Of a stretch of DNA of 64,000 nt, positions 8,079 to 15,708 are shown piece by piece. The translations under genes were made by a program, and so were the position numbers. The stretch comes from Amycolatopsis echigonensis (GTDB lineage Bacteria; Actinomycetota; Actinomycetes; Mycobacteriales; Pseudonocardiaceae). The notes beneath the pieces were generated by a model. That model saw only the letters and a list, made by a program, of their open reading frames with translations. It made no database searches and was not told the DNA's origin. Each line of letters begins with the position of its first letter. Position 1 is the first letter of the stretch. The stretch lies in contig NZ_JACJHR010000032.1 in NCBI RefSeq assembly GCF_014174495.1, positions 1 to 64,000 on the forward strand, read 5' to 3'.

Positions 8079-8988
8079 GAGCGCCGACAGGCAGCTCCCC
8101 CGCGCGTCGGGGGAGCGGTCCGAAGGCCCGATTGTGGCGTCGGTGTGGCCGACGGGGACTGACAGCTTGACGGCCCAGCTGACCGAGGGCGGCTACCACG
8201 ACGCCACCGGTGCCGACCCCGGCCTGATGGCCCCGGCGATCGCCCGCTACGCCGTCGCGGCGCTGACCCGGCCCGGCGATGTCGTGCTCGATCCCGACTG
8301 CGGCGCGGGCACCACGATCGTCGAAGCGCTCCGGACCGGGCGGCACGCGATCGGGTTGACCGGGCAGCGCCGGTGGTGGCGCCTGGCGCGCGCCAACGTG
8401 ACCGCCACGAAGGCGCGGGGCGTGTTCGTAGACGGGATGGTCCTCGTCCTCGACCGACGCCCCGGAACGGCCGCCGCCGCAGTCACGGCCGGGTTGACCG
8501 GACGGATCGCTCTCCTCCTGACAACCCTGCGACCCGGTCCGGTCGGCGACATCGATGGTGCACTGGAGAGGTTGCACGGACTGCTTGCGCAATACCGGCC
8601 GCTGCTGCGTCCGGGCGGGCACGTGGTCGTCACCAGCGCCCCGCAGCGCCACCCCGTGCGGCACGACCTGCTCGACGTGCCCGGCCGGATCGCGGCGGTC
8701 GCCGGCGCGGCCGGGCTGGCGCCGGTCGCGCGGTGCGTGGCGTTGACCGCCGCAGTGCGACGAGGCCGCACGTACACCCGCGCGTCGCTGGCCCAGCGAC
8801 GAGCCGCCGCCCGAGCGGAACGCGTTCTCGGGCATCCGGTCGCGCTGCCCGCGCACCACACCGCGCTGGTGCTCCGGGCCGATCCCGACGCCGCCGATCC
8901 GGCCCTGAACCAGTCCCTCCCCGCGCTGCCCGCGCCCCCACCACGCGGCCACGGGCGCGGAACACGGCCCGATTCGGCCGCCGCCTGA
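8071..8988 (+). CDS. Methyltransferase-fold protein with SAM motif but no SPPY
   Basis: 305 residues from the ATG at 8071, which overlaps the previous stop; AAGGAG is 8 nt upstream. A SAM-binding motif I, VVLDPDCGAGTTIVEAL, lies near residues 70-86 and resembles the DPFxGSGT motif of amino-methyltransferases. The later strand reads LLLTTLRPG where a catalytic SPPY or DPPY would be expected. The gene may therefore bind SAM or DNA without methylating, or be diverged beyond recognition. The C-terminus is Pro/Arg-rich. It is second in the methyltransferase operon, with a 111-nt gap before the first intact DNA methylase. Confidence 0.6.
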   Translation: MSKSADRQLPRASGERSEGPIVASVWPTGTDSLTAQLTEGGYHDATGADPGLMAPAIARYAVAALTRPGDVVLDPDCGAGTTIVEALRTGRHAIGLTGQRRWWRLARANVTATKARGVFVDGMVLVLDRRPGTAAAAVTAGLTGRIALLLTTLRPGPVGDIDGALERLHGLLAQYRPLLRPGGHVVVTSAPQRHPVRHDLLDVPGRIAAVAGAAGLAPVARCVALTAAVRRGRTYTRASLAQRRAAARAERVLGHPVALPAHHTALVLRADPDAADPALNQSLPALPAPPPRGHGRGTRPDSAAA

Positions 8989-9099
8989 GTGCGCGCCGCG
9001 TCGCCCAGCACCCGCCGGCAACCCGCCTGTGGCGCAGCGACGCGATCCGACGTACTGCGGCTCGCGATTTCAACCCAACGTGCCGAAGGAGCGAATCTC

Positions 9100-10335
9100 A
9101 TGGACACCGTCCACTACCGCGATGACACCGTCACGTTCTGCACCGGCGACGCCACCGCGACCCTCGCCGGCCTGGCGGAGAAATCGGTGGACTGCGTGGT
9201 CACCAGTCCGCCGTACTGGGGGCTGCGCGACTACGGGACCGGAACCTGGGTCGGCGGCGATCCCGGTTGCGCGCACCTTGCCGGGTCCGGACGCGGCGGC
9301 AACATTCCCCAGTCCAAACACCCCGGTCTCGCCTATCCCGCGTCGGCGGCGCATCGCGGCGGCGAGCCGCAGCGCTGCCGCCGGTGCGGTGCCCGTCGCG
9401 AGGACGACCAGCACGGCCTGGAGGCGACCCCGCAGGACTACGTCGACCGGCTGCGGCAGGTCTTCAGGCAGCTGCGCCGGGTCCTGTCCGACACCGGCAC
9501 GGTGTGGCTGAATCTGGGCGACTCGTACTCCGCCGAACCGCCCGGCCGCACCGGGGACGCGATGCGGGCGAGCACCCTGTCCGGTCGCAGCGCGGCGGCG
9601 CCGCTGCGGGAGTCGGTGCGCCGGGCCGGGGTGGCGCGCACGCGGTCGCTGCCGCGGAAGAACCTGGTCGGGATGCCGTGGCGGGTGGCGTTCGCGCTGC
9701 AGGCTGACGGCTGGATTCTGCGCAATGCGATCGTGTGGCACAAACCCAATGCCATGCCCGAATCCGTGCGTGACCGGTTGTCGAACCGGTACGAGATGCT
9801 GTTCCTGTTGACCAAACAGCAGAAGTATTTCTTCGACCTCGACCCGATCCGCGAACCGCTCGCATGCCCGGAAGCCCTCACGTCGGGCAGTGTGATCGGC
9901 GGCGCGAACAAGGGCCGCCACAGCGGGATCGGCGCGACCGCGCGCCGCCGCGGACACAGCGTGTACGGCAAATACCGGGATACCGAGCCGTTTTCCGCGA
10001 AAGCGCACGGGGACGCGATGCGCCCGACCGGCGCGCGGCACACCGCCGCGCATGCTCGGGGCAAGAATCCGGGTGACGTCTGGTCGATCACCACCCGCCC
10101 GTTGCGGGAGGCGCACTTCGCCGCGTTCCCGGTCGACATCCCACTGCGCTGCATCGCGGCCGGATGCCCAGCCGGCGGTGTAGTGCTCGACCCGTTCAGC
10201 GGTGCCGCCACCACCGGACTGGCCGCACGCCAGCTCGGCCGCTCCTACGTCGGCATCGACCTCAACCCGGAGTTCCACGAGATCGGCCTGCGCCGCCTTG
10301 GTCTCACCGCACAGAACACCGGGAGGGCGGCATGA
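9100..10335 (+). CDS. DNA methyltransferase, SPPY type (first of three)
   Basis: 411 residues from the ATG at 9100 with GAAGGAG about 9 nt upstream. The catalytic motif VTSPPYWGLRDYG is near residue 32 and the SAM motif DPFSGAATTGLAARQLG near residue 365. This motif order is the beta class; SPPY is usual for N4-cytosine methylases, although N6-adenine cannot be excluded. Between the first motif and residue about 105 is an insertion with CAH and CRRCGARRE, a probable zinc-ribbon. It is closely related to the next gene, indicating tandem duplication. Its stop overlaps the next start (ATGA). No restriction endonuclease lies nearby. Confidence 0.88.
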   Translation: MDTVHYRDDTVTFCTGDATATLAGLAEKSVDCVVTSPPYWGLRDYGTGTWVGGDPGCAHLAGSGRGGNIPQSKHPGLAYPASAAHRGGEPQRCRRCGARREDDQHGLEATPQDYVDRLRQVFRQLRRVLSDTGTVWLNLGDSYSAEPPGRTGDAMRASTLSGRSAAAPLRESVRRAGVARTRSLPRKNLVGMPWRVAFALQADGWILRNAIVWHKPNAMPESVRDRLSNRYEMLFLLTKQQKYFFDLDPIREPLACPEALTSGSVIGGANKGRHSGIGATARRRGHSVYGKYRDTEPFSAKAHGDAMRPTGARHTAAHARGKNPGDVWSITTRPLREAHFAAFPVDIPLRCIAAGCPAGGVVLDPFSGAATTGLAARQLGRSYVGIDLNPEFHEIGLRRLGLTAQNTGRAA

Positions 10336-11375
10336 CCACCTTCGCCGCACGCTCCCCTGAGGACGACGCCGTCACGCTGGTGACCGCCGACGCCGAAGCC
10401 GGAATCCAGAACCTGCCCGAGGATTCGATCGACTGTCTGGTCACCAGCCCGCCCTACTGGCGGCTGCGCGACTACGCACCCGACACTTGGACCGGTGGCC
10501 GGCCCGGCTGCCGACACCGGTCCGCAGGCCTCGGCAGCCGGGGTTCAGTGCAGCAGAGGTGCCGGGATTGCGGGGCGCGGCGTGAGCATCCGCAGATCGG
10601 GCTGGAACCAACTGCGGACGACTACGTCGAGACCGTGCGCGCAGTGTTCGCCGCGGCCCGGCGGGTGCTGACTCCGCGGGCCACCGTGTGGGTCAATCTT
10701 GGTGACAGCTACTCCACCAATTCCGACGGCTATTGGTGCACGACCCCTGGGCATACAGGGCAATCGCACTACCGGCCGCGAGCGGACGTGCCGCACAAGA
10801 ATCTGCTCGGCATGCCATGGCGGCTGGCCTTCGCTCTGCAGAACGACGGGTGGATCTTGCGGTCGGCGATCGTCTGGCACAAGCCCCACGCCACGCCCAC
10901 ATCGATCTCCGACCGTCTCGCGACTCGGCACGAGATGCTCTTCCTGTTCGTCACGCAGCCGGACTACTACTTCGACCTCGATGCGATCCGGCAGCCCTAC
11001 ACCGGCGACCGGGCTCTGTCCCGGCGCGCCCACCACCGGGGCACCAAACCGAACACCGCCCGCGGAACCTGGCCCCGCACACCCGCCGACGGACAGCGTG
11101 GTCGCAACCCCGGCAACGTGTGGACCATCCCGCCGGACCGCACCCGTATCGGGCATCCCGCTCCGTCGCCGGCCGAGATCCCGCGGCGCTGCATCGCGGC
11201 GGGATGCCCGCCCGGCGGTCACGTCCTCGACCCGTTCAGCGGCAGCGGCACCACCGCCGTCGCCGCCCGCGAACTCGGCCGACGTTTCACCGGCATCGAC
11301 ACCAACCCCGCCTACCACGAGCTCGCACTCCGACGCATCACCGCAGTCGACCCGGACACAGGACGGCCGCAATGA
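10332..11375 (+). CDS. DNA methyltransferase, SPPY type (second of three)
   Basis: 347 residues. It starts in an ATGA overlap with the previous methylase and ends in another with the next. The catalytic motif VTSPPYWRLRDYAP is near residue 38 and SAM motif DPFSGSGTTAVAARELG near residue 300. It shares the zinc-ribbon-like insertion (CRH ... CRDCGARRE) and the blocks VWVNLGDSYS, GMPWRLAFALQ and AIVWHKPHA with the first methylase, so the two are paralogues. Differences cluster in the middle, where target recognition is expected; the paralogues may read different sequences. Modification target unknown. Confidence 0.88.
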   Translation: MTTFAARSPEDDAVTLVTADAEAGIQNLPEDSIDCLVTSPPYWRLRDYAPDTWTGGRPGCRHRSAGLGSRGSVQQRCRDCGARREHPQIGLEPTADDYVETVRAVFAAARRVLTPRATVWVNLGDSYSTNSDGYWCTTPGHTGQSHYRPRADVPHKNLLGMPWRLAFALQNDGWILRSAIVWHKPHATPTSISDRLATRHEMLFLFVTQPDYYFDLDAIRQPYTGDRALSRRAHHRGTKPNTARGTWPRTPADGQRGRNPGNVWTIPPDRTRIGHPAPSPAEIPRRCIAAGCPPGGHVLDPFSGSGTTAVAARELGRRFTGIDTNPAYHELALRRITAVDPDTGRPQ

Positions 11376-12739
11376 CCGACGACACCGCCTTTGTTCAACC
11401 GGAAATCATCCACGGCGACGCCCGCGCCCTTCCGGTCCCGGACGCCAGTGTCGATCTGGTGGTCACCAGCCCGCCCTACTTCGGGCTGCGGACCTACCGC
11501 GATGGCGACGCCGTCTACCGCGGACAGCTCGGTGCCGAAGACACCCCGGGTGCCTATCTCGAGAACCTGATCGCCTGTACCCGCGAGATGATCCGCGTCC
11601 TCCAACCGTCCGGGTCAATCTTCGTCAACCTCGGTGACAAGTACTCCAGCTACAACAACGGCAAAGGCCGCTCCCTGAACGGAACCCGCGGTGCCGGGCA
11701 GGTCCCGGACGGCGGCGACCCACACAGCCGCAGTGTTCCGGCGAAGTCGCTGATCGGCTTGCCCTGGCGCTACGCCCTGCGCTGCGTCGACGAACTCGGG
11801 TTGATCTTGCGCGCCGAGATCATCTGGTCCAAACCACACGGACTGCCCGAGGCCGTGCGCGACCGGGTCCGCCGCAGCCACGAAACCTGGTTCCACCTCA
11901 CGCTCAACCCGCGCTACTACAGCGCTATCGACACCATCAGACTTCTGCATTCCGCGCCGAGTCTCGTTCGTGTGGCACCGCACCGATCCCATCCTGGCCG
12001 CGCGGCACGCGACGGTCGGTACTACCCGGGCGCAAAACAGCAGACCCTGAAACGACGCCAGATGTCGCACCCGCACGGCCGCCTGCCCGGATCGGTCTGG
12101 GAGATCGCACCGCAACCCCTGCGGGTGCCCCCGCACCTCGGGATCGCGCACCATGCGTCGTTTCCGGTGGAATGGCCTCGGCGACTCGTCCTCGGGTGGT
12201 CACCACGACGCGTCTGTACTGCGTGCGGGCACGGCCGCCGCCGAGTCCCGATCGCTTACGGCCTGGACACCTCCCGGCCCCAGACGCGGCGGGCGCTGGA
12301 ACTGGTGCGCGAGCACGGCCTGACCGAGGCCCACCTGTCCGCGCTGCGAGCCGCGGGACTCAACGACACGCCCCGCGCCGTCGACACCCAGGGCCGTCCG
12401 GGCGGGCACGAGCACCCCGGTGGGCAGCTCGTCGCCGAGGCACGCGCCGCACTGGGCGGCTACGCCCGCGAATTCCTGCTGTCGCGCGCCACCGAGTTCG
12501 CCGACGCCTGCGATTGCGCCGACACGAACGCGGCCGGCGTTCCCGGTGTGGTGCTCGATCCCTTTGGCGGCACCGGAACCACCGCGTTAGCCGCCGCCGT
12601 GCACGGCCGGCGAGCCATCTCGCTGGATGCCAGCCGCGACTACTGCCGCCTCGCCGCCTGGCGCGTCCACGACCCCCGCCAGCAAGCACGAGCCCGCGGC
12701 ACCCACCCGGCCACGGAACCGGCTCCGCGCGCAGCGTGA
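11372..12739 (+). CDS. DNA methyltransferase, SPPY type (third of three)
   Basis: 455 residues, starting in an ATGA overlap. Catalytic motif VTSPPYFGLRTYRDGDA near residue 31; SAM motif VLDPFGGTGTTALAAA near residue 396. It is more distant from the first two: it lacks their early zinc-ribbon and instead has a long insertion (about 285-385) with CTACGHGRRR and a later CDCAD. That insertion may bind zinc and help choose the target. It is the last gene of the operon, followed by a hairpin terminator at 12771-12800. Probably a solitary methylase protecting the element from host restriction or marking its DNA. Confidence 0.86.
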   Translation: MTDDTAFVQPEIIHGDARALPVPDASVDLVVTSPPYFGLRTYRDGDAVYRGQLGAEDTPGAYLENLIACTREMIRVLQPSGSIFVNLGDKYSSYNNGKGRSLNGTRGAGQVPDGGDPHSRSVPAKSLIGLPWRYALRCVDELGLILRAEIIWSKPHGLPEAVRDRVRRSHETWFHLTLNPRYYSAIDTIRLLHSAPSLVRVAPHRSHPGRAARDGRYYPGAKQQTLKRRQMSHPHGRLPGSVWEIAPQPLRVPPHLGIAHHASFPVEWPRRLVLGWSPRRVCTACGHGRRRVPIAYGLDTSRPQTRRALELVREHGLTEAHLSALRAAGLNDTPRAVDTQGRPGGHEHPGGQLVAEARAALGGYAREFLLSRATEFADACDCADTNAAGVPGVVLDPFGGTGTTALAAAVHGRRAISLDASRDYCRLAAWRVHDPRQQARARGTHPATEPAPRAA

Positions 12740-12770
12740 CACCCGTGCCGGTGTGACGTGGACGACAGGC

Positions 12771-12800
12771 GAGGCCCACTCGTCCGGGGCCTCCGCTTTT
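12771..12800 (+). terminator. Terminator after the methyltransferase operon
   Basis: GAGGCCC (12771-12777), a 9-nt loop and GGGCCTC (12787-12793) form a stem followed by CGCTTTT. It separates the methylase operon from the recombination genes. Confidence 0.7.
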
Positions 12801-12925
12801 CGCCGATCGACGCTACGATCCCAGGCCCGCAGCATCCCAGCTGGACCCTCTGGCCAGCTGGTTTGCGCTGAGCGACAGGCGCTTGCGCGTGGCGCGGGAC
12901 GAGGAGACCAGGAGGCACGATTCCC

Positions 12926-13513
12926 ATGTCCGCCCCAGCAGCGACTACGGCCACCGAGGGGATCGGCGCCGTGTCCGAGCCGATCAGGGCGGCGTTCTAC
13001 GGACGCAAGAACAGGACCGACACGATCGCCCTGCGCCTCCTGCGTCAGCAGTACCAGTTGTGCGAGCAGACGTTTCGTCCTCGCGTGGTGATCACCCACT
13101 GCTTCTACGACCTGCCCGCCGACGTCGACCCGGTGATGCTGCACGATGCGGGACTGCCCCGACGCGAGGGCGGGTGGCGCGAGCTGGCTGCGACTTTGTC
13201 CACTCCGGAACCGGGCTACGACCTGATCGTCTGCGAGAAGGCGGAGCGGCTGTCGCGCGATCCGTTCGAGATTCTGGCTCGCGAACGCCTCGCCGCGCAG
13301 CACTGTGTCCCGATCATTTACGCGACCGAGCCCTGGGACCCGGTCTTGGAGATGCTGCCGCAGGCGCGTGCGCTCACCGCGCTGATTCGCCGCCGCGTCC
13401 AGGGCTCCGGCTATTTCACGATCGAAAACCCGTATATGGGCGGACAAGGGGGTGTGGACGTTGGCCGGGGAATACGAGCGCCGCGACGACGCCACCGGAC
13501 GTCTGGCTCCTGA
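12926..13513 (+). CDS. Serine-recombinase-like protein lacking the nucleophilic serine
   Basis: 195 residues from the ATG at 12926 with AGGAGG 10 nt upstream. It resembles only a resolvase catalytic domain. AAFYGRKNRTD (about 22-32) aligns with the integrase block FAWLGRVSTRD, and LIVCEKAERLSRDP aligns with VICESIERTARHM. The active-site serine of RVS is an Asn (RKN, residue 29), so strand cleavage is not expected. There is no recombinase or zinc-ribbon domain. Placed just before the large integrase, it could be a directionality factor, a regulator, or a decayed recombinase. The coding sequence itself looks intact. Confidence 0.6.
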   Translation: MSAPAATTATEGIGAVSEPIRAAFYGRKNRTDTIALRLLRQQYQLCEQTFRPRVVITHCFYDLPADVDPVMLHDAGLPRREGGWRELAATLSTPEPGYDLIVCEKAERLSRDPFEILARERLAAQHCVPIIYATEPWDPVLEMLPQARALTALIRRRVQGSGYFTIENPYMGGQGGVDVGRGIRAPRRRHRTSGS

Positions 13514-13661
13514 CGAACCACCGGAACTGGTCGCGGAAATCCGGGCTGTGGAAGGAATCGAGGCTCAGCGGCTGGCCGCGGAACAAGCACGAGTGTTGTG
13601 GGAGGTGACGGAATGGCAGGCCCGGAACAGGTCCGTCGGTGGGCTGGACAACGCAGCGTAG
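13452..13661 (+). CDS. Small ORF bridging the recombinase-like gene and the integrase
   Basis: 69 residues, GTG start at 13452 after an AAGGGG stretch. It overlaps the end of the serine-recombinase-like gene by 62 nt and the integrase start by 49 nt. The product is predicted mostly helical and charged (AEIRAVEGIEAQRLAAEQARVLWEVTEWQARN). No family is recognised. The nested arrangement suggests translational coupling in one recombination operon. It could be a small accessory factor such as an excisionase-type protein, or a spurious frame. Confidence 0.4.
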   Translation: MWTLAGEYERRDDATGRLAPDEPPELVAEIRAVEGIEAQRLAAEQARVLWEVTEWQARNRSVGGLDNAA

Positions 13662-15592
13662 GACCCGTACGGAGTCGTTACGGCAAAGCGGCGGGCTGCG
13701 AACCGATGTGCACCTCCTCGCAGCCGACGGTTCTTCGCTTCGCATGGCTGGGCCGTGTGTCCACACGGGACATGCAGGACCCGACCCTCTCCTTGCCGCG
13801 CCAGTTGGGGTCGTCGCAACGCTCGCTTCCCGAAGGCGGCCTCATCGTCGCGCATTTCTACGACGTCGAGTCCGGGCGCATGGATCTCGACGCTCGTGGA
13901 AGCGGCCGCGCGCACGAACAGTTCGACATCCCGATCCCGCGTGACGGGGGTATCCAGGATCTGCTCGCCGAGGCCGAACGGCCTGATCGGCGGTTCGACT
14001 ATGTCATCTGCGAGTCGATCGAGCGCACCGCCCGGCACATGTACTACGGCACCACCATCGAACATCGCTTGGAGCGCGCCGGAGTGCGCCTGCTTGCCGC
14101 AGACGAGCCCTTTCAACTGACCACAGTGGACGGTCGAAAACCCAAGACTGCCACGCAACTGTTGACCCGGCGGGTCAAGCAGAGCATCTCCGAGTTTTAC
14201 GTCGTAGACATGCTGGAGAAGTCCTGGGACGGCTACGCTACCCACACCGAAGCCGGGTACAACATCGGCAAAGCCTGCTACGGCTACCGTGCGCGTCACG
14301 TACCGCACCCGGTTCCCGCCAAGCGCGCCAAGGGCGCCAAGAAAACCTTCCTCGACGTCGACCCAGCCCAGGCGCCCGCGGTGCGCAAGGCATACCACTG
14401 GCGAATCACCGAACGGCTCGGCTACCAAGCCATCGCGGACCGCCTCAACCTCGACCCCTCCAGCTACCCGCCGCCCGTCCCCGTCGACCCGAAACGTGCC
14501 GTCGGCCGCTGGACCTACTCGAACGTGCGCGACATCCTCACCAATCCCAAGTACACCGGGCACATGGTGTGGAACCGCAGCGGACGCAAGTCCCGAGGAA
14601 ACCGCGCCAACCCCATCGGGGAATGGATCTGGACCACGAAACCCGTCCACGAAGCTCTCGTCACCCTGGAGGACTGGCTGCAAGCCCAGGACGTCAGCGG
14701 CCACCGCTTCGGCTCCCGCAGCACCGGCAACAACACCAACGTCAAACATCCCCAGACCAAGCGCAGCTACCTGCTGCGCACCTACCTGTTCTGCGGCGAC
14801 TGCGGCCGCCGCATGAACGGCAAGACCCGCCGAGGCCACGCCTACTACGTCTGCGCCCCGAAGAAGGGGTACGTCCCCGAGGGGCACCCCGCCGCGGGAA
14901 GCTTCTGGATCCGCGAAGACGCCATCGTCGACAAGCTCAACGAGTTCCTGTCCGCCCACATCTTCGGCACCTACCGCCGCAGCCTGCTGGGGGATGCCGC
15001 TCGCGAACTCGGCGCTGCCGCGCAGCGGGAACGAGAGCAGCGCATCGACGCACTGCGCCGCGAGATCAACGACACCGTTCGCATGATCAAGAACGTCGTC
15101 CGCAGTTTCGCGCTGTTCGAAAAGCCGACCAAGGAACTTGTCGGCGAGATCAACGACGAGCGCAGTGAGCTTCACGAACGCAAATCTCAGCTCGAAGTCC
15201 AGCTCGCCCAGATCGAGGAGGAGAATCAGCAGGCGGTCAACCCTGACCTGCTTGACGCTCTGCCCGTGGGCGAGGTTCGGGTCGAGGAGTTGCCCGAGGA
15301 CGTCGCACGGCGACTCTTCGAAGCCCTCCGGCTTGAGGTGCGCTACCAGAAGCGCGCCAACCAGATCAAGTGCACAGCCACGCTCGTAGGACCCGCAGTC
15401 TCAGCGGTGCGGCAGGCTGCTCGCGGTGCCGTCATCTTACCGTTTGACCGCAGCAAGCGCATTGACCAGCGTAAACACGAGAAAGAGGAGGATGTCATGT
15501 CTGACATCTCTCCCGTTCCCATCCTTGTGGTGCCCTCGGCAGGATTCGAACCTGCGACACCTGCCTCCGGAGGGCAGTGCTCTATCCCCTGA
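13613..15592 (+). CDS. Large serine recombinase (element integrase)
   Basis: 659 residues from the ATG at 13613 (GGAGGT 6 nt upstream); an ATG at 13706 would give a shorter N-terminus but has no good ribosome site. The resolvase domain has RVSTRD with catalytic Ser50, then SIERTAR. A recombinase domain follows (GYNIGKACYGYRARHV ... NPKYTGHMVWNR), then a zinc-ribbon (CGDCGRRMN ... YYVC), a coiled-coil-like region (about 465-545) and a basic tail. It should catalyse site-specific integration and excision of the element. The last 21 or so codons are antisense to the tRNA-Arg gene, so the protein end changes or is rebuilt depending on the recombination state. Confidence 0.9.
   Translation: MAGPEQVRRWAGQRSVGPVRSRYGKAAGCEPMCTSSQPTVLRFAWLGRVSTRDMQDPTLSLPRQLGSSQRSLPEGGLIVAHFYDVESGRMDLDARGSGRAHEQFDIPIPRDGGIQDLLAEAERPDRRFDYVICESIERTARHMYYGTTIEHRLERAGVRLLAADEPFQLTTVDGRKPKTATQLLTRRVKQSISEFYVVDMLEKSWDGYATHTEAGYNIGKACYGYRARHVPHPVPAKRAKGAKKTFLDVDPAQAPAVRKAYHWRITERLGYQAIADRLNLDPSSYPPPVPVDPKRAVGRWTYSNVRDILTNPKYTGHMVWNRSGRKSRGNRANPIGEWIWTTKPVHEALVTLEDWLQAQDVSGHRFGSRSTGNNTNVKHPQTKRSYLLRTYLFCGDCGRRMNGKTRRGHAYYVCAPKKGYVPEGHPAAGSFWIREDAIVDKLNEFLSAHIFGTYRRSLLGDAARELGAAAQREREQRIDALRREINDTVRMIKNVVRSFALFEKPTKELVGEINDERSELHERKSQLEVQLAQIEEENQQAVNPDLLDALPVGEVRVEELPEDVARRLFEALRLEVRYQKRANQIKCTATLVGPAVSAVRQAARGAVILPFDRSKRIDQRKHEKEEDVMSDISPVPILVVPSAGFEPATPASGGQCSIP
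15491..15508. repeat. Perfect inverted repeat beside the tRNA, candidate attachment-site arm
   Basis: GATGTCA, a 4-nt TGTC spacer, and TGACATC, about 20 bp beyond the 3' end of the tRNA-Arg gene and inside the integrase coding sequence. It could be an integrase-binding arm of the attachment site or a terminator stem for the minus-strand tRNA. Confidence 0.45.
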
Positions 15593-15603
15593 GCTACGAG
15601 GGC
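15528..15603 (-). tRNA. tRNA-Arg (anticodon CCG)
   Basis: Read on the minus strand, a full cloverleaf is visible: acceptor GCCCTCG pairing with CGAGGGC, D-arm GCTC/GAGC, anticodon stem CTGCC/GGCAG with loop CTCCGGA (anticodon CCG, reading CGG), T-arm GCAGG-TTCGAAT-CCTGC, discriminator A and an encoded CCA. The gene is intact at the edge of the mobile element. The element lies on its 3' side, the usual arrangement for tRNA-targeted integration. Confidence 0.97.
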
Positions 15604-15708
15604 TCGCTTGCGCGACTGAACAGAGCCTAGCGCATGCCCCGTTCCGGCTGTGCACAGGAGGGTGCTTAACGCGGTAGCGTCGGATCATCGACGCGGAGGG
15701 AGGCGGCG

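Noticed and set aside
9100..12739. A classical restriction-modification system
   Set aside because: No endonuclease, specificity subunit or helicase gene is adjacent on either side within the window.
15528..15603. A protein-coding reading of the tRNA region as an independent small gene
   Set aside because: The antisense-tRNA peptide is a familiar annotation artefact; here it matters only as the tail of the integrase frame.
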